From NCBI RefSeq assembly GCF_014199265.1, contig NZ_JACIJG010000014.1:39690-103689 (forward strand): a stretch of DNA of 64,000 nt. Reading direction: 5' to 3'. Shown piece by piece: positions 19,398-27,268 of the stretch (position 1 is its first letter; each line of letters starts with the position of its first letter). The notes under the pieces are model-generated. The model had not been told where the DNA came from. It saw only the letters and a list, made by a program, of their open reading frames with translations, and searched no databases. Source of the DNA: Brucella daejeonensis. GTDB taxonomy: Bacteria; Pseudomonadota; Alphaproteobacteria; Rhizobiales; Rhizobiaceae. The translations under genes and the position numbers were made by a program.

Positions 19398-20046
19398 TGG
19401 ATAGCTCTTTCAGGACCGCATTGGCATTGGCGGGTGTTTCATATTTCGCGAGGAAGGCTTCGATATCGAGCGCACGGAAATCATCGAGCGCATCGCGCAG
19501 GCGCTCGTGGCTCCAGTCCCACCAAGCGAGCCGGTCGAGACGGTTGCCGGTCGCGGCATCGAAACGCTCGCGGATGAGGCGCGCAGGCACGCCGCCGACA
19601 ATCGTATAGGGCGCGACGTCCCGGCTGACCACCGCACCGGCCCCGATAACGGCGCCGTTTCCAACGGTCACGCCCGGCAGAATCGTGGAACCGTGGCCGA
19701 GCCAGGTATCGTGGCCGATCACCACCTTGTTGCCGCGCCGCCAGTCGAAAAATTCAGCCTCGTGCTCGGCATCCGGCCAGTAGTCCCCTGCCCGGTAGGT
19801 GAAATGATGAAGCGTGGCGCGCCACATAGGGTGCTTGGTCGCATTGATGCGCACATGGCTGGCGATGTTGGAGAATTTTCCGATCTCCGCGCACCACATC
19901 TCGCAATCGATGCCGAGATAGGAATAATCGTCCAGCGTCACTTCGGAAATGCGGCTGCGTGCCCCCACTTCCGTATAACGGCCAAGCTGGCAGTCGCGGA
20001 CTTCTGCCGTGGCATGAACCAGAGGTTCGACGGAGAGTTTGGTCAT
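19390..20046 (-). CDS. Phosphonate-operon hexapeptide (left-handed beta-helix) transferase
   Basis: 218 residues. A LbetaH acyltransferase with imperfect hexapeptide repeats ([58 protein letters not shown]) and the CatB-like [17 protein letters not shown] block. This type recurs inside alphaproteobacterial phn operons, where its substrate is unproven; acetylation of an aminoalkylphosphonate, the job of PhnO in E. coli, is one guess. ATGA overlap with phnL and 8-base overlap with phnM show it belongs to the operon. Confidence 0.85.
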   Translation of the reverse strand: MTKLSVEPLVHATAEVRDCQLGRYTEVGARSRISEVTLDDYSYLGIDCEMWCAEIGKFSNIASHVRINATKHPMWRATLHHFTYRAGDYWPDAEHEAEFFDWRRGNKVVIGHDTWLGHGSTILPGVTVGNGAVIGAGAVVSRDVAPYTIVGGVPARLIRERFDAATGNRLDRLAWWDWSHERLRDALDDFRALDIEAFLAKYETPANANAVLKELSNG

Positions 20047-20756
20047 GCGTGCCCCCTCGGAGAAAATGCCGTGACATCGATGATGCGATCCGCCACTTCT
20101 TCGCGCACATCCTCGTCGTGGAAGATGCCCAGCATGGCGACGCCTTCGGCCTTTTTGGCCCGGATGAGTTCGACCACGACGGCGCGGTTTTTCGCGTCGA
20201 GCGAAGCGGTCGGCTCGTCAAGAAGCAGCACCGGATGATCGGTGATGAAGCCGCGTGCAATATTGACGCGCTGCTGTTCGCCGCCGGAGAAAGTCGCGGG
20301 CGGCAAGGCCCAGAGCCGTTCCGGCAGGTTGAGCATGGCGAGCAGTTCGCGCGCCCGCTTCAGGGCCGCTTCATGGTCGGTCCCACGCGCGATCAGTGGT
20401 TCGGCAACCACATCGATGGCCGCGACACGCGGCAGCGTGCGCAGGAACTGGCTGACATAGCCGATCGTGTCGCGCCGTACCGCCAGAACCTCACGCGGGT
20501 CGGCAATGGCGAGATCCACCATTTCGTCGCCGTGGCGGATCAGGATCGTGCCGCTATTCACGGCATAATTGCCATAGACCATTTTCAGGATCGAGCTTTT
20601 GCCCGCACCCGATGGCCCGCCAAGCACCGCGCATTCACCGGCCTTGAGTTCAAAGTTCACGCCACGCACGACCGGCAGTTCGATACCGCCCTGCAAATGC
20701 ATGGTGAAGGTTTTCGCGACATCCGATACAGTCAGCGGAGAGGATGAGAGAGACAT
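20043..20756 (-). CDS. phnL: C-P lyase system ATP-binding-cassette protein PhnL
   Basis: ABC-type ATPase, 237 residues, required for conversion of phosphonate and ATP to ribose methylphosphonate triphosphate together with PhnGHI. Walker [10 protein letters not shown], signature [15 protein letters not shown], Walker [13 protein letters not shown] and the switch LGIFHDEDV are complete. It has no permease partner, so it is not a transporter component. GAGG lies upstream of its ATG; a 55-base gap separates it from phnK. Confidence 0.95.
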   Translation of the reverse strand: MSLSSSPLTVSDVAKTFTMHLQGGIELPVVRGVNFELKAGECAVLGGPSGAGKSSILKMVYGNYAVNSGTILIRHGDEMVDLAIADPREVLAVRRDTIGYVSQFLRTLPRVAAIDVVAEPLIARGTDHEAALKRARELLAMLNLPERLWALPPATFSGGEQQRVNIARGFITDHPVLLLDEPTASLDAKNRAVVVELIRAKKAEGVAMLGIFHDEDVREEVADRIIDVTAFSPRGHA

Positions 20757-20811
20757 TTTTCACCTCGTGCATGTTTCATTGATTCATCAAGAACATACGG
20801 TAATTATCTGT

Positions 20812-21588
20812 TTATACTTGGAGAATTGAAGACACGAGCAATTGCGTGTATGGCGCCTGCGGATCATCGAGAACACGGTCGGTCAGCCCCTGTTCGATAA
20901 TATGGCCGTCTTTCATGACCATGATGCGATGGGACAGAAGACGCGCCACGGCCAGATCGTGCGTGACAATGATGACCGAAAGGCCAAGATCGTGAACCAG
21001 ACTGCGCAAGAGATCGAGAAGACGCGCCTGCACCGACACATCAAGACCGCCGGTCGGTTCATCCATGAACACAAGTCGCGGTGCGGTGACGAGATTGCGG
21101 GCAATCTGTAAACGCTGGCGCATGCCGCCCGAAAAGGCGCGCGGCTGATCGTCGATACGGTCGGCGGCAATTTCAACGCGGCCAAGCCATTGCGTGGCGT
21201 TTTCGCGGATATTGCCATAATGGCGCTCACCGACCGCCATCAGGCGTTCACCGACATTCGCGCCCGCCGAAACCGTCATGCGCAGGCCGTCCGCCGGGTT
21301 CTGGTGCACGAAACCCCAATCGGTGCGCATCAATAGACGCCGTTCCGCCTCGCCAATTCTGTAGAGGTCACGGAATTCGCCGTCGCGCATCCGGTATTCA
21401 ACCGTGCCCGATGTCGGCTCCAGCCGTGTGGCAAGACTGTTGAGAAGCGTCGTCTTGCCGGAACCGGATTCACCGACGATGGCCAGCACTTCGCCCGGCC
21501 ACAGATTGAAGGAAACATCCGCGCAGCCACGGCGATTGCCGTAGAATTTGGACAGGTTGTTGACACGCAGCAGAGGTTGCTCGTTCAT
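20812..21588 (-). CDS. phnK: C-P lyase core-associated ATP-binding-cassette protein PhnK
   Basis: 258-residue ABC ATPase that docks on the PhnGHIJ core in E. coli. Walker A GESGSGKTT, Q-loop in DWGFVHQNPADGLR, signature FSGGMRQRLQIARNL, Walker B LVFMDEPTGGLD and switch IIVTHDLAVARL are present. The PhnJ stop and its ATG overlap (ATGA), consistent with stoichiometric co-expression with the complex it binds. Confidence 0.95.
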   Translation of the reverse strand: MNEQPLLRVNNLSKFYGNRRGCADVSFNLWPGEVLAIVGESGSGKTTLLNSLATRLEPTSGTVEYRMRDGEFRDLYRIGEAERRLLMRTDWGFVHQNPADGLRMTVSAGANVGERLMAVGERHYGNIRENATQWLGRVEIAADRIDDQPRAFSGGMRQRLQIARNLVTAPRLVFMDEPTGGLDVSVQARLLDLLRSLVHDLGLSVIIVTHDLAVARLLSHRIMVMKDGHIIEQGLTDRVLDDPQAPYTQLLVSSILQV

Positions 21589-22481
21589 TTTACAATTTCC
21601 TTGGCTGCGGCCTGATTGTAATTGGCTGACAGATGGCCAAAATGGCCCGCAGCCTGACGTTCTTCACAAAAATCGGTGTCGGAGCAGACGAACATCGAGC
21701 CGCCGCGATCATCGAGCACGACTTCATCCAGATAGACGCCCTTGGCGGCGCACAGCGCGCAGGGTTCCTTGAACTTCTGCACCTCGAACGGATGATCCTC
21801 GAAATCGAGGCTGACGACCTGCGTATAGGGCGGCACGGCGTAGATGCGCTTTTCGCGCCCCGCGCCGAAAAGCTGCAAGGCTGGCGACATATGCATTTTC
21901 GGATTGTCGAATTTCGGCGTCGGCGACGGGGCCATGACATAGCGCCCTTCGATCATCACCGGATAATCATAGGTCTTGGCGATATGGCCGTGACGCGCAA
22001 TGTCTTCATACAGCTTCACATGCATGAGGCCATATTCGGCGAGCGCATGCATCTTGCGCGTTTCCGTTTCACGCGGTTCCAGAAAGCGCAAGGGTTCGGG
22101 GATCGGCACCTGATAGACGATCACCTGCCCCTCGGTCATGGGATATTCTGGAATGCGGTGGCGGGTCTGGATAACCGTTGCCTCGCCGGTATGGGTCGTG
22201 ACGGCGACATTGGCGGTCTTCTGGAAAAAGGCGCGGATCGAGACGGCATTGGTGGTGTCGTCCGCACCCTGATCGATGACCTTCAGCACATCGTCGGGCC
22301 CAAGGATCGAAGCCGTGACCTGCACGCCGCCTGTGCCCCAGCCATAGGGCATCGGCATTTCGCGGCTTGCGAAAGGCACCTGATAGCCGGGAACCGCAAT
22401 GGCCTTCAAAATGGCGCGGCGGATCATCCGCTTGGTCTGTTCGTCCAGATAGGCGAAATTGTAATGGGCCAGATCGCTCAT
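21585..22481 (-). CDS. phnJ: Carbon-phosphorus lyase catalytic subunit (radical SAM-type)
   Basis: Cleaves the C-P bond of ribose 1-alkylphosphonate 5-phosphate by iron-sulfur/SAM radical chemistry. 298 residues. The cluster ligands fall at Cys241, Cys244 and Cys266 (CALC, then C after 21 residues) and the proposed thiyl Cys at 272 (SDTDFC), the same numbers as in E. coli PhnJ as I recall them. MPYGWGTGGVQ near residue 45 is the conserved N-terminal block. Overlaps phnI and phnK by ATGA junctions. Confidence 0.97.
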   Translation of the reverse strand: MSDLAHYNFAYLDEQTKRMIRRAILKAIAVPGYQVPFASREMPMPYGWGTGGVQVTASILGPDDVLKVIDQGADDTTNAVSIRAFFQKTANVAVTTHTGEATVIQTRHRIPEYPMTEGQVIVYQVPIPEPLRFLEPRETETRKMHALAEYGLMHVKLYEDIARHGHIAKTYDYPVMIEGRYVMAPSPTPKFDNPKMHMSPALQLFGAGREKRIYAVPPYTQVVSLDFEDHPFEVQKFKEPCALCAAKGVYLDEVVLDDRGGSMFVCSDTDFCEERQAAGHFGHLSANYNQAAAKEIVK

Positions 22482-23581
22482 TCTGCGGCTTCCTTTGTCT
22501 CTGCCTCAGCGTGCGTTTGTTCATATTCCGCGCGCATGCGGCGGATGAGTTCGAGTTCAGCCTGGAAATCCACGTAATGCGGCAGTTTCAGATGTTCGAC
22601 GAAACCGGTTGCCTGCACATTGTCGGAATGCGAGATGACAAATTCTTCGTCCTGCGCGGGCGCGGTCACGTCGGTATCGAATTCACGCACGCGCAGCGCG
22701 CGATCAACGAGCGACATGGACATGGCCTTGCGTTCGCTCTGGCCAAAAACCAGACCGTAACCGCGTGTAAACTGCGGCGGCTGCTTGGCCGAGCCCTTGA
22801 ACTGGTTGACCATCTGGCATTCGGTCAGTTGCACCCGGCCAAGAGAAATCGCAAAGCCCAGTTCCGGCACGTCGAATTCAACCTCGACCTCGCCAATGCG
22901 TATCTCGCCGACGAAGGGGTGGTTGTTGCCGTAGCCGCGCTGCGTGGAATAGCCGAGCGCCAGCAAAAAGCCTTCATCGCCACGCGCCAGCGCCTGCAAG
23001 CGCAGATCGCGTTCCATGGGATAAGTCCACGGCTCGCGGGTCAGATCACCCGGTTCGTGGCCTTCCGGCAGCGAGCCATCGTCTTCGATCATGCCGTTGA
23101 CGCCCAGAATATCGGTCACGCGGGGCGTTTCTTCCTTCTCGGCTTCGCGCAGTTCCGGTTCGGGAACGGCGACATCGCCAGCCAATGCCGGATCGAGAAG
23201 ACGATGCGTATAGTCGAAGGTTGGCCCGAGCAATTGTCCGCCCGGCAGATCCTTGTAGGTCGCGGAAATACGCCGTTCGATCAGCATATTCGCGGTTTCC
23301 ATCGGACGCGAATAGCCAAAGCGCGGCAAAGTCGTGCGATAGGCACGCACGAGGAAGATCGATTCGATCAGATCGCCACGCGACTGGCGCACGGCAAGCG
23401 CCGCCAGTTCGCGATCAAAAAGCGAACCTTCGGCCATGACGCGATCAACGGCCAGTGCCAGTTGCTCTGCAATCTGATCAAGACGAAGGGCGGGGACCGC
23501 ACGGTCACCCCGGCGACGATCATCGAGAAGACGGTGGGCATTGCGGATGGCCGTTTCGCCACCCTTTACGGCAACATACAT
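22478..23581 (-). CDS. phnI: C-P lyase subunit PhnI (nucleosidase-type)
   Basis: Core subunit that, with PhnGHL, joins phosphonate to ribose in place of adenine. 367 residues from ATG at 23581, which has an AGAGAGGG ribosome site; the longer frame to 23635 lies within phnH. The start MYVAVKGGETAIRNAHRLL and the blocks GYSRPMETANMLIERRISAT, LLDPALAGDVAVPEPELREA and HSDNVQATGFVEHLKLPHYV match the family. Two bases separate it from phnH. Confidence 0.96.
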   Translation of the reverse strand: MYVAVKGGETAIRNAHRLLDDRRRGDRAVPALRLDQIAEQLALAVDRVMAEGSLFDRELAALAVRQSRGDLIESIFLVRAYRTTLPRFGYSRPMETANMLIERRISATYKDLPGGQLLGPTFDYTHRLLDPALAGDVAVPEPELREAEKEETPRVTDILGVNGMIEDDGSLPEGHEPGDLTREPWTYPMERDLRLQALARGDEGFLLALGYSTQRGYGNNHPFVGEIRIGEVEVEFDVPELGFAISLGRVQLTECQMVNQFKGSAKQPPQFTRGYGLVFGQSERKAMSMSLVDRALRVREFDTDVTAPAQDEEFVISHSDNVQATGFVEHLKLPHYVDFQAELELIRRMRAEYEQTHAEAETKEAAE

Positions 23582-23583
23582 TT

Positions 23584-24255
23584 TCAGCCCTCTCTCTTTA
23601 CTTGCGCATGATCTCTTCCGAAAACCGGTTCCCACTTTTCGGGATCATGCTTCTGAAGGGTAATGCGCGTCGTGCGCGGCAGGGCCGCGACGGCGCGATC
23701 GCAAACCAGAACAAGATCAACGCCAAGCGGATATTGCGCGCCGTTTTCACGCCATTGCCCGGCAAAATCCTGCGGCAGACCGGTCACATGCAGGCTGCGT
23801 TCGCCGTCGATGCCGGGGCCTTTGAGTACAAAGCCCTGCCCGTCGGTCAGCGAGCTGACCGCAAGAACCACCGTAGTCGAACGGTCGGGAAACTCCGGCT
23901 CGCCTTGCGAAAAATCCGCGAAAGCCGGCAGCAACGATACGTCGCTTACCAGTGCGAATTGTGCGATTGTCGAATTGTCGATGCGCGGCGCGCCGGTATG
24001 GAATGTCAGCCAGGCGGTTGCATTTTCATCCGCAGCAATGGTGCTGTCGCACCAGAAAGTCGCGTCGTGATCGAGAAGCGTCACTGCTACCACGCCCAGT
24101 TCCTGTGTCAGCGGCTTTGGCGGATTGGCGGTACGTTCCAGCGGATAAATGCGGCCCGGATTGGCCATGGCGTGCATGATGGCATGAAATGCCGCTTGTG
24201 CATCCGTCACCGGATTGGCGAACCCGCCCTCGAATGCAGGAGTAGTATGGAGCAT
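23584..24255 (-). CDS. phnH: C-P lyase subunit PhnH
   Basis: Structural subunit of the PhnGHIJ core. 223 residues. The family N-terminus is GGFANPVTDAQAAFHAIMHA followed by MANPGRIYPL; the middle has ATFWCDSTIAADENATAWLT and the C-terminal half YPLGVDLVLVCDRAVAALPR. It overlaps phnG by one base. The last 20 residues (HDPEKWEPVFGRDHAQVK) extend beyond the E. coli protein. Confidence 0.95.
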   Translation of the reverse strand: MLHTTPAFEGGFANPVTDAQAAFHAIMHAMANPGRIYPLERTANPPKPLTQELGVVAVTLLDHDATFWCDSTIAADENATAWLTFHTGAPRIDNSTIAQFALVSDVSLLPAFADFSQGEPEFPDRSTTVVLAVSSLTDGQGFVLKGPGIDGERSLHVTGLPQDFAGQWRENGAQYPLGVDLVLVCDRAVAALPRTTRITLQKHDPEKWEPVFGRDHAQVKREG

Positions 24256-24695
24256 CAGTTGTCTCCCCGAACCATTGTGAAGAAATCGACCTTGGTGGCG
24301 GCCGCTTCGCTGCGTATCGTGTTGTCGGCTTTGTCGATGCGCTGGCGCAGGACGTTCAGTACCTTTGTCTCCACCGCCTCGCGATGCGCATCATTCAGCC
24401 AGAGCGCATCGAAAAGAGCAGCAAGCCGTGCCTTTTCCTGATCGCGGCCAAGCGCATAGGAATGTCCGACCGAACCGTCGGCCAGTCGCACCGTGGCGCG
24501 TGTAACTGTCGCTTCACCGACATTGAAAGGAGAACCGCCGCCGCCGATGCGCCCGCGCAGCATCACCAGCCCCGTTTCCGGGCCGCGCAGGATCTCGAAT
24601 TCGGGCTTGTCAGCCCAATCCTGCCAGAACGCTTTCAGTTCCTCGCCGCTTGCCTGCGCCAGAGCCGCCATGCTGGACTGACGCGCCGTCTCCAT
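24255..24695 (-). CDS. phnG: C-P lyase subunit PhnG
   Basis: First gene of the C-P lyase operon. About 146 residues from ATG at 24695 (METARQSSMAALAQASGEEL), close to E. coli's 150. An upstream in-frame ATG at 24758 would add 21 residues with no family match but cannot be excluded. Conserved blocks are PETGLVMLRGRIGGGGSPFN and VRLADGSVGHSYALGRDQEK. The promoter region holds a Pho box and a PhnF-type operator. Confidence 0.92.
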   Translation of the reverse strand: METARQSSMAALAQASGEELKAFWQDWADKPEFEILRGPETGLVMLRGRIGGGGSPFNVGEATVTRATVRLADGSVGHSYALGRDQEKARLAALFDALWLNDAHREAVETKVLNVLRQRIDKADNTIRSEAAATKVDFFTMVRGDN

Positions 24696-24802
24696 CGCAT
24701 TTCCGTTATGCAAGGCAGTTGCTCCGCCTTTTCCCGTACTTTGCCCTATAGTGTGCATGCGTTTGCCTGCCCTGTTTGATCGCGTTGATTTGGTTATCCG
24801 TA

Positions 24803-24822
24803 TTGTCTATTTATATAGACAA
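24803..24822. promoter_or_regulatory. phnF: PhnF-type operator
   Basis: Perfect inverted repeat TTGTCTA-TTTATA-TAGACAA. It has the TCTA...TAGA core of HutC/PhnF-family operators. It lies in the divergent gap, downstream of the Pho box relative to phnG, where it could block elongation. Binding by PhnF is inferred. Confidence 0.65.
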
Positions 24823-24843
24823 CTATACAATAATGATATAGTT
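24821..24843. promoter_or_regulatory. Second inverted repeat in the phnG-phnF gap
   Basis: AACTATA, 9-base spacer, TATAGTT. It shares its first two bases with the PhnF-type operator and overlaps the likely phnG -10 region. It may be a second, weaker repressor site; its AT richness also suits promoter melting. Confidence 0.4.
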
Positions 24844-24854
24844 ATACCCTGCCA

Positions 24855-24872
24855 GTGACAGGATGATGACAA
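24855..24872 (-). promoter_or_regulatory. Pho box upstream of phnG
   Basis: On the minus strand TTGTCAT-CATC-CTGTCAC, two 7-base units at an 11-base period, each 6 of 7 with the PhoB half-site CTGTCAT. A TATAAC lies 10 bases downstream as a possible -10. It adjoins the phnF start on the other strand, so activation of phnG and expression of phnF may compete. Confidence 0.7.
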
Positions 24873-24890
24873 TTGACGACAAAGGCATTG

Positions 24891-25640
24891 ATGAAAAAGA
24901 TTGGACGACTTGAGAGAAATAGCGGCGTGGCGATCTGGCGGCAGATTGCCGATGAGATACGCGGCGACATCATGGCCGGAAAGCTACAGTCGGGCGCACG
25001 GATGCCAGCCGAGATGGAACTGGCGACACGTTTCGGCGTCAATCGGCACACGGTGCGCAGCGCTATCGCCGCCCTGACGCAGGAAGGTGTATTGCGCGCA
25101 GAACAGGGGCGCGGAACCTTCGTCGCCAATGCGAAGCGCCTCACCTATCAGATTGGACGCCGCACCCGCATTTCGCAGGCGCTTGCCCTGCAAGTCGGCG
25201 AAATGAAGGGCATACTGCTTGGTTCCCATATGGAAAAGGCGCCCGCCGAGGTGGCGCTGGCGCTGGCAATCGACCCCGGTTCGGAAGCGTTGCGGCTGGA
25301 AACCATGCACAGCGCGGACGGGAATCCCATATCCATCGCGACACATTGGGTGGACCCGGCAGCTTTTCCTTCATTCAAGGAAGACTATGCCGCCAGCGGT
25401 TCGATAACGTCCGCCTTCAAGGCTGCGGGCGTCGGGGATTATCTTCGAAAATCGACTGTCATATCCGCCCGCCATGCAGACCCTTATGACCTGAAACATC
25501 TCAAGCTTTCACCCGGCGCCATCGTGCTGACGGCCCGCGCCGTCAATATCGATACGTCAGGAAAGCCCATCCAGTATTCATTGACGCGGTTTTCGGCCGA
25601 CCGGATGGAATTCGTGATTGAAAACGACTCCATGGAATAA
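24891..25640 (+). CDS. phnF: GntR/HutC-family regulator of phosphonate use
   Basis: About 249 residues. Winged helix at residues 10-75 (WRQIADEIRGDIMAGKLQSG ... MPAEMELATRFGVNRHTVRS) and a UTRA ligand domain (about 95-245) ending PIQYSLTRFSADRMEFVIEN, the PhnF/HutC pattern. Start ATG at 24891 has AAAGG 5 bases upstream; TTG at 24873 is an alternative. Divergent from phnG across inverted repeats it probably binds. Likely a repressor released by a phosphonate-related ligand. Confidence 0.92.
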   Translation: MKKIGRLERNSGVAIWRQIADEIRGDIMAGKLQSGARMPAEMELATRFGVNRHTVRSAIAALTQEGVLRAEQGRGTFVANAKRLTYQIGRRTRISQALALQVGEMKGILLGSHMEKAPAEVALALAIDPGSEALRLETMHSADGNPISIATHWVDPAAFPSFKEDYAASGSITSAFKAAGVGDYLRKSTVISARHADPYDLKHLKLSPGAIVLTARAVNIDTSGKPIQYSLTRFSADRMEFVIENDSME

Positions 25641-25689
25641 TAAATTAAAACAAATAGTTATTAAAGAATTCCAACTATTCGGTATAACT

Positions 25690-25722
25690 AAAAAAGCGGG
25701 CGTTTGATGCGCCCGCTTTTTT
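25690..25722. terminator. Bidirectional terminator between phnF and ssb
   Basis: AAAAAAGCGGGCG / CGCCCGCTTTTTT stem of 13 bp with a 7-base loop. It serves both converging genes: phnF (stop 50 bases left) and ssb (stop 4 bases right). Confidence 0.93.
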
Positions 25723-25725
25723 CAA

Positions 25726-26241
25726 TCAAAATGGAATTTCGTCGTCGAGATCGCGGGAGAAACCGCCGCCACCGCCGCCCTGATTGGACGGGCCGGACGA
25801 ACCGAAATCACCGCCGCCACCGGAATAATCCGACATCTGGTTACGATTGCCGCCGCCACCGAAGGAGCGGCCCTCACCGCCGCCTTCGCCGCGGCTGTCG
25901 AGCATCTGCAATTCACCGCGGAATTTTTGCAGTACGACTTCCGTCGAATAGCGGTCATTGCCGTTCTGGTCCTGCCATTTGCGGGTCTGGAGCGCGCCTT
26001 CGATATAGACCTTGGCGCCCTTCTTCAGATATTGCTCGGCCACCTTGGCGAGGTTTTCATTGAAGATGACGACGCTGTGCCATTCCGTGCGGTCCCTGCG
26101 TTCGCCGGTCTGGCGGTCGCGCCAGCTTTCCGACGTCGCAATACGCAGATTGGCGACCATATCGCCTGAATTCAGGCGGCGAATTTCCGGATCGGCACCA
26201 AGATTGCCGACCAGAATGACCTTGTTGACGCTACCAGCCAT
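25726..26241 (-). CDS. ssb: Single-stranded DNA-binding protein
   Basis: 171 residues. The OB fold covers residues 1-110 ([40 protein letters not shown]). A Gly-rich linker ([20 protein letters not shown]) leads to the acidic tip DLDDEIPF that recruits repair proteins. ATG at 26241 with CGGAG upstream is chosen; the open frame runs on to 26415 without family resemblance. Divergent from uvrA, with a LexA box 190 bases upstream. Confidence 0.97.
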   Translation of the reverse strand: MAGSVNKVILVGNLGADPEIRRLNSGDMVANLRIATSESWRDRQTGERRDRTEWHSVVIFNENLAKVAEQYLKKGAKVYIEGALQTRKWQDQNGNDRYSTEVVLQKFRGELQMLDSRGEGGGEGRSFGGGGNRNQMSDYSGGGGDFGSSGPSNQGGGGGGFSRDLDDEIPF

Positions 26242-26431
26242 CGAAAACTTACTCCGGGTCTCACATGCACGCTCCCGTCGCGACATCCTTTCGCGGACAA
26301 GAGGTGCTTTCCAAAAGAAAGGTCTGGCGCAAGAACGCGCCAGCACCAGAAACTCGATATTTACCTTACAGGACTGGCTCGACAAGCGCTCAGCCCGACA
26401 CAGCGAATTCATCAATGTCCACAGAGTTTAT

Positions 26432-26446
26432 GTTCCTGTTTTGTTC
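26432..26446. promoter_or_regulatory. LexA (SOS) box on the ssb side
   Basis: GTTC-CTGTTTT-GTTC, an exact match to the alphaproteobacterial LexA consensus GTTC-N7-GTTC. It lies 190 bases upstream of ssb. LexA repression and DNA-damage induction are inferred. Confidence 0.8.
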
Positions 26447-26680
26447 AAAATGCAAGCTTTCGCCATGAAAAAGTCTGTCCTTTGCCATAATTCAAATGGG
26501 GTTTTGCACTCTCTGAGGTGCGAATAATGCGCTTTGCCTTATTTGAGGGCCTGAAACCGCATTTGCCTTAATTGGCGAAAGCCGTTTTCGAGCGCATTTT
26601 TTACGACATCCGCGCAAAGGGGATCGGGACGCGATGACGGATAAGGAATAGCCCTCTTGAAACCCGTCCGCCCGACATGA

Positions 26681-26720
26681 AAAGCCCCGCCGCTCACTGT
26701 TTCTTTGGCGCGCGGGGCTT
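26681..26720 (-). terminator. Leftward terminator-like hairpin in the ssb-uvrA gap
   Basis: AAGCCCCGC / GCGGGGCTT stem of 9 bp with a loop of about 21 bases. On the minus strand it is followed by TTTC. It suggests a leftward transcript ending here, from a start somewhere between 26740 and 27120. Confidence 0.45.
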
Positions 26721-27111
26721 GGGGTTGAGCAATGCTCGGATGTCGGCACTAATTCGTCGACAAAATCTTTCGGAAATCGAAGGCGCACGGCCATTCGCTC
26801 TCCGCGCATGTCTAAATTTTCGGCAATCGCAGTTTCAATCAACGAGGCATCGTTCCTTGCGAAAAGATGCTGCCGCGACGGAACCCGATTGTCCTTTCAT
26901 TTCCATGAAAGCGACATAACCTAGTCAGGTGGACTCATGCTCCTTTACCTCCCTACTGGGTTTCTCGCTTCCTGCGGACCTCTTGCCGATGTCGCGTCAT
27001 CCCACCGCGTCACCTCTCCGCCATCAGCGAGCAGGATCAGTCTGCTCCTGTCAGTAGTGACAGTCAACGCTCTTGCGTTCACATTTCGTATCGCCTATCA
27101 GAAGGCTGGTT

Positions 27112-27126
27112 GTTCGATATTTGTTC
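27112..27126. promoter_or_regulatory. LexA (SOS) box on the uvrA side
   Basis: GTTC-GATATTT-GTTC, again an exact GTTC-N7-GTTC match, 143 bases upstream of the uvrA start. It fits SOS control of nucleotide excision repair. The same site could also serve a leftward transcript. Confidence 0.82.
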
Positions 27127-27268
27127 TCCGATAGCAGGAGTTCATACGAACGATTGACAGGAGACCCCTTCTTCTTGGAAGGTCCCACCCCATATAATGG
27201 AGCGGCGCGACGTATCCTCACAATCGGCGCCCGACTATCCATGGCACCATGATCAGGCAGGACGCGGA

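Larger units (their letters stand above)
26242..27268. other. Long ssb-uvrA intergenic region
   Basis: About 1 kb with no convincing gene. It holds two LexA boxes (26432-26446 and 27112-27126), a leftward terminator-like hairpin (26681-26720), and a TATAAT at 27193-27198 that could serve uvrA. A leftward open frame at 26492-26842 lacks a recognisable domain and runs through the hairpin. Confidence 0.6.

Noticed and set aside
26492..26842. Leftward 116-codon frame in the ssb-uvrA gap
   Set aside because: No ribosome site or domain, and it reads through the terminator-like hairpin. Kept only as part of the unexplained-gap finding.
26937..27134. Rightward 65-codon frame before uvrA
   Set aside because: Contains the LexA box in its last codons and has no recognisable domain; likely chance.
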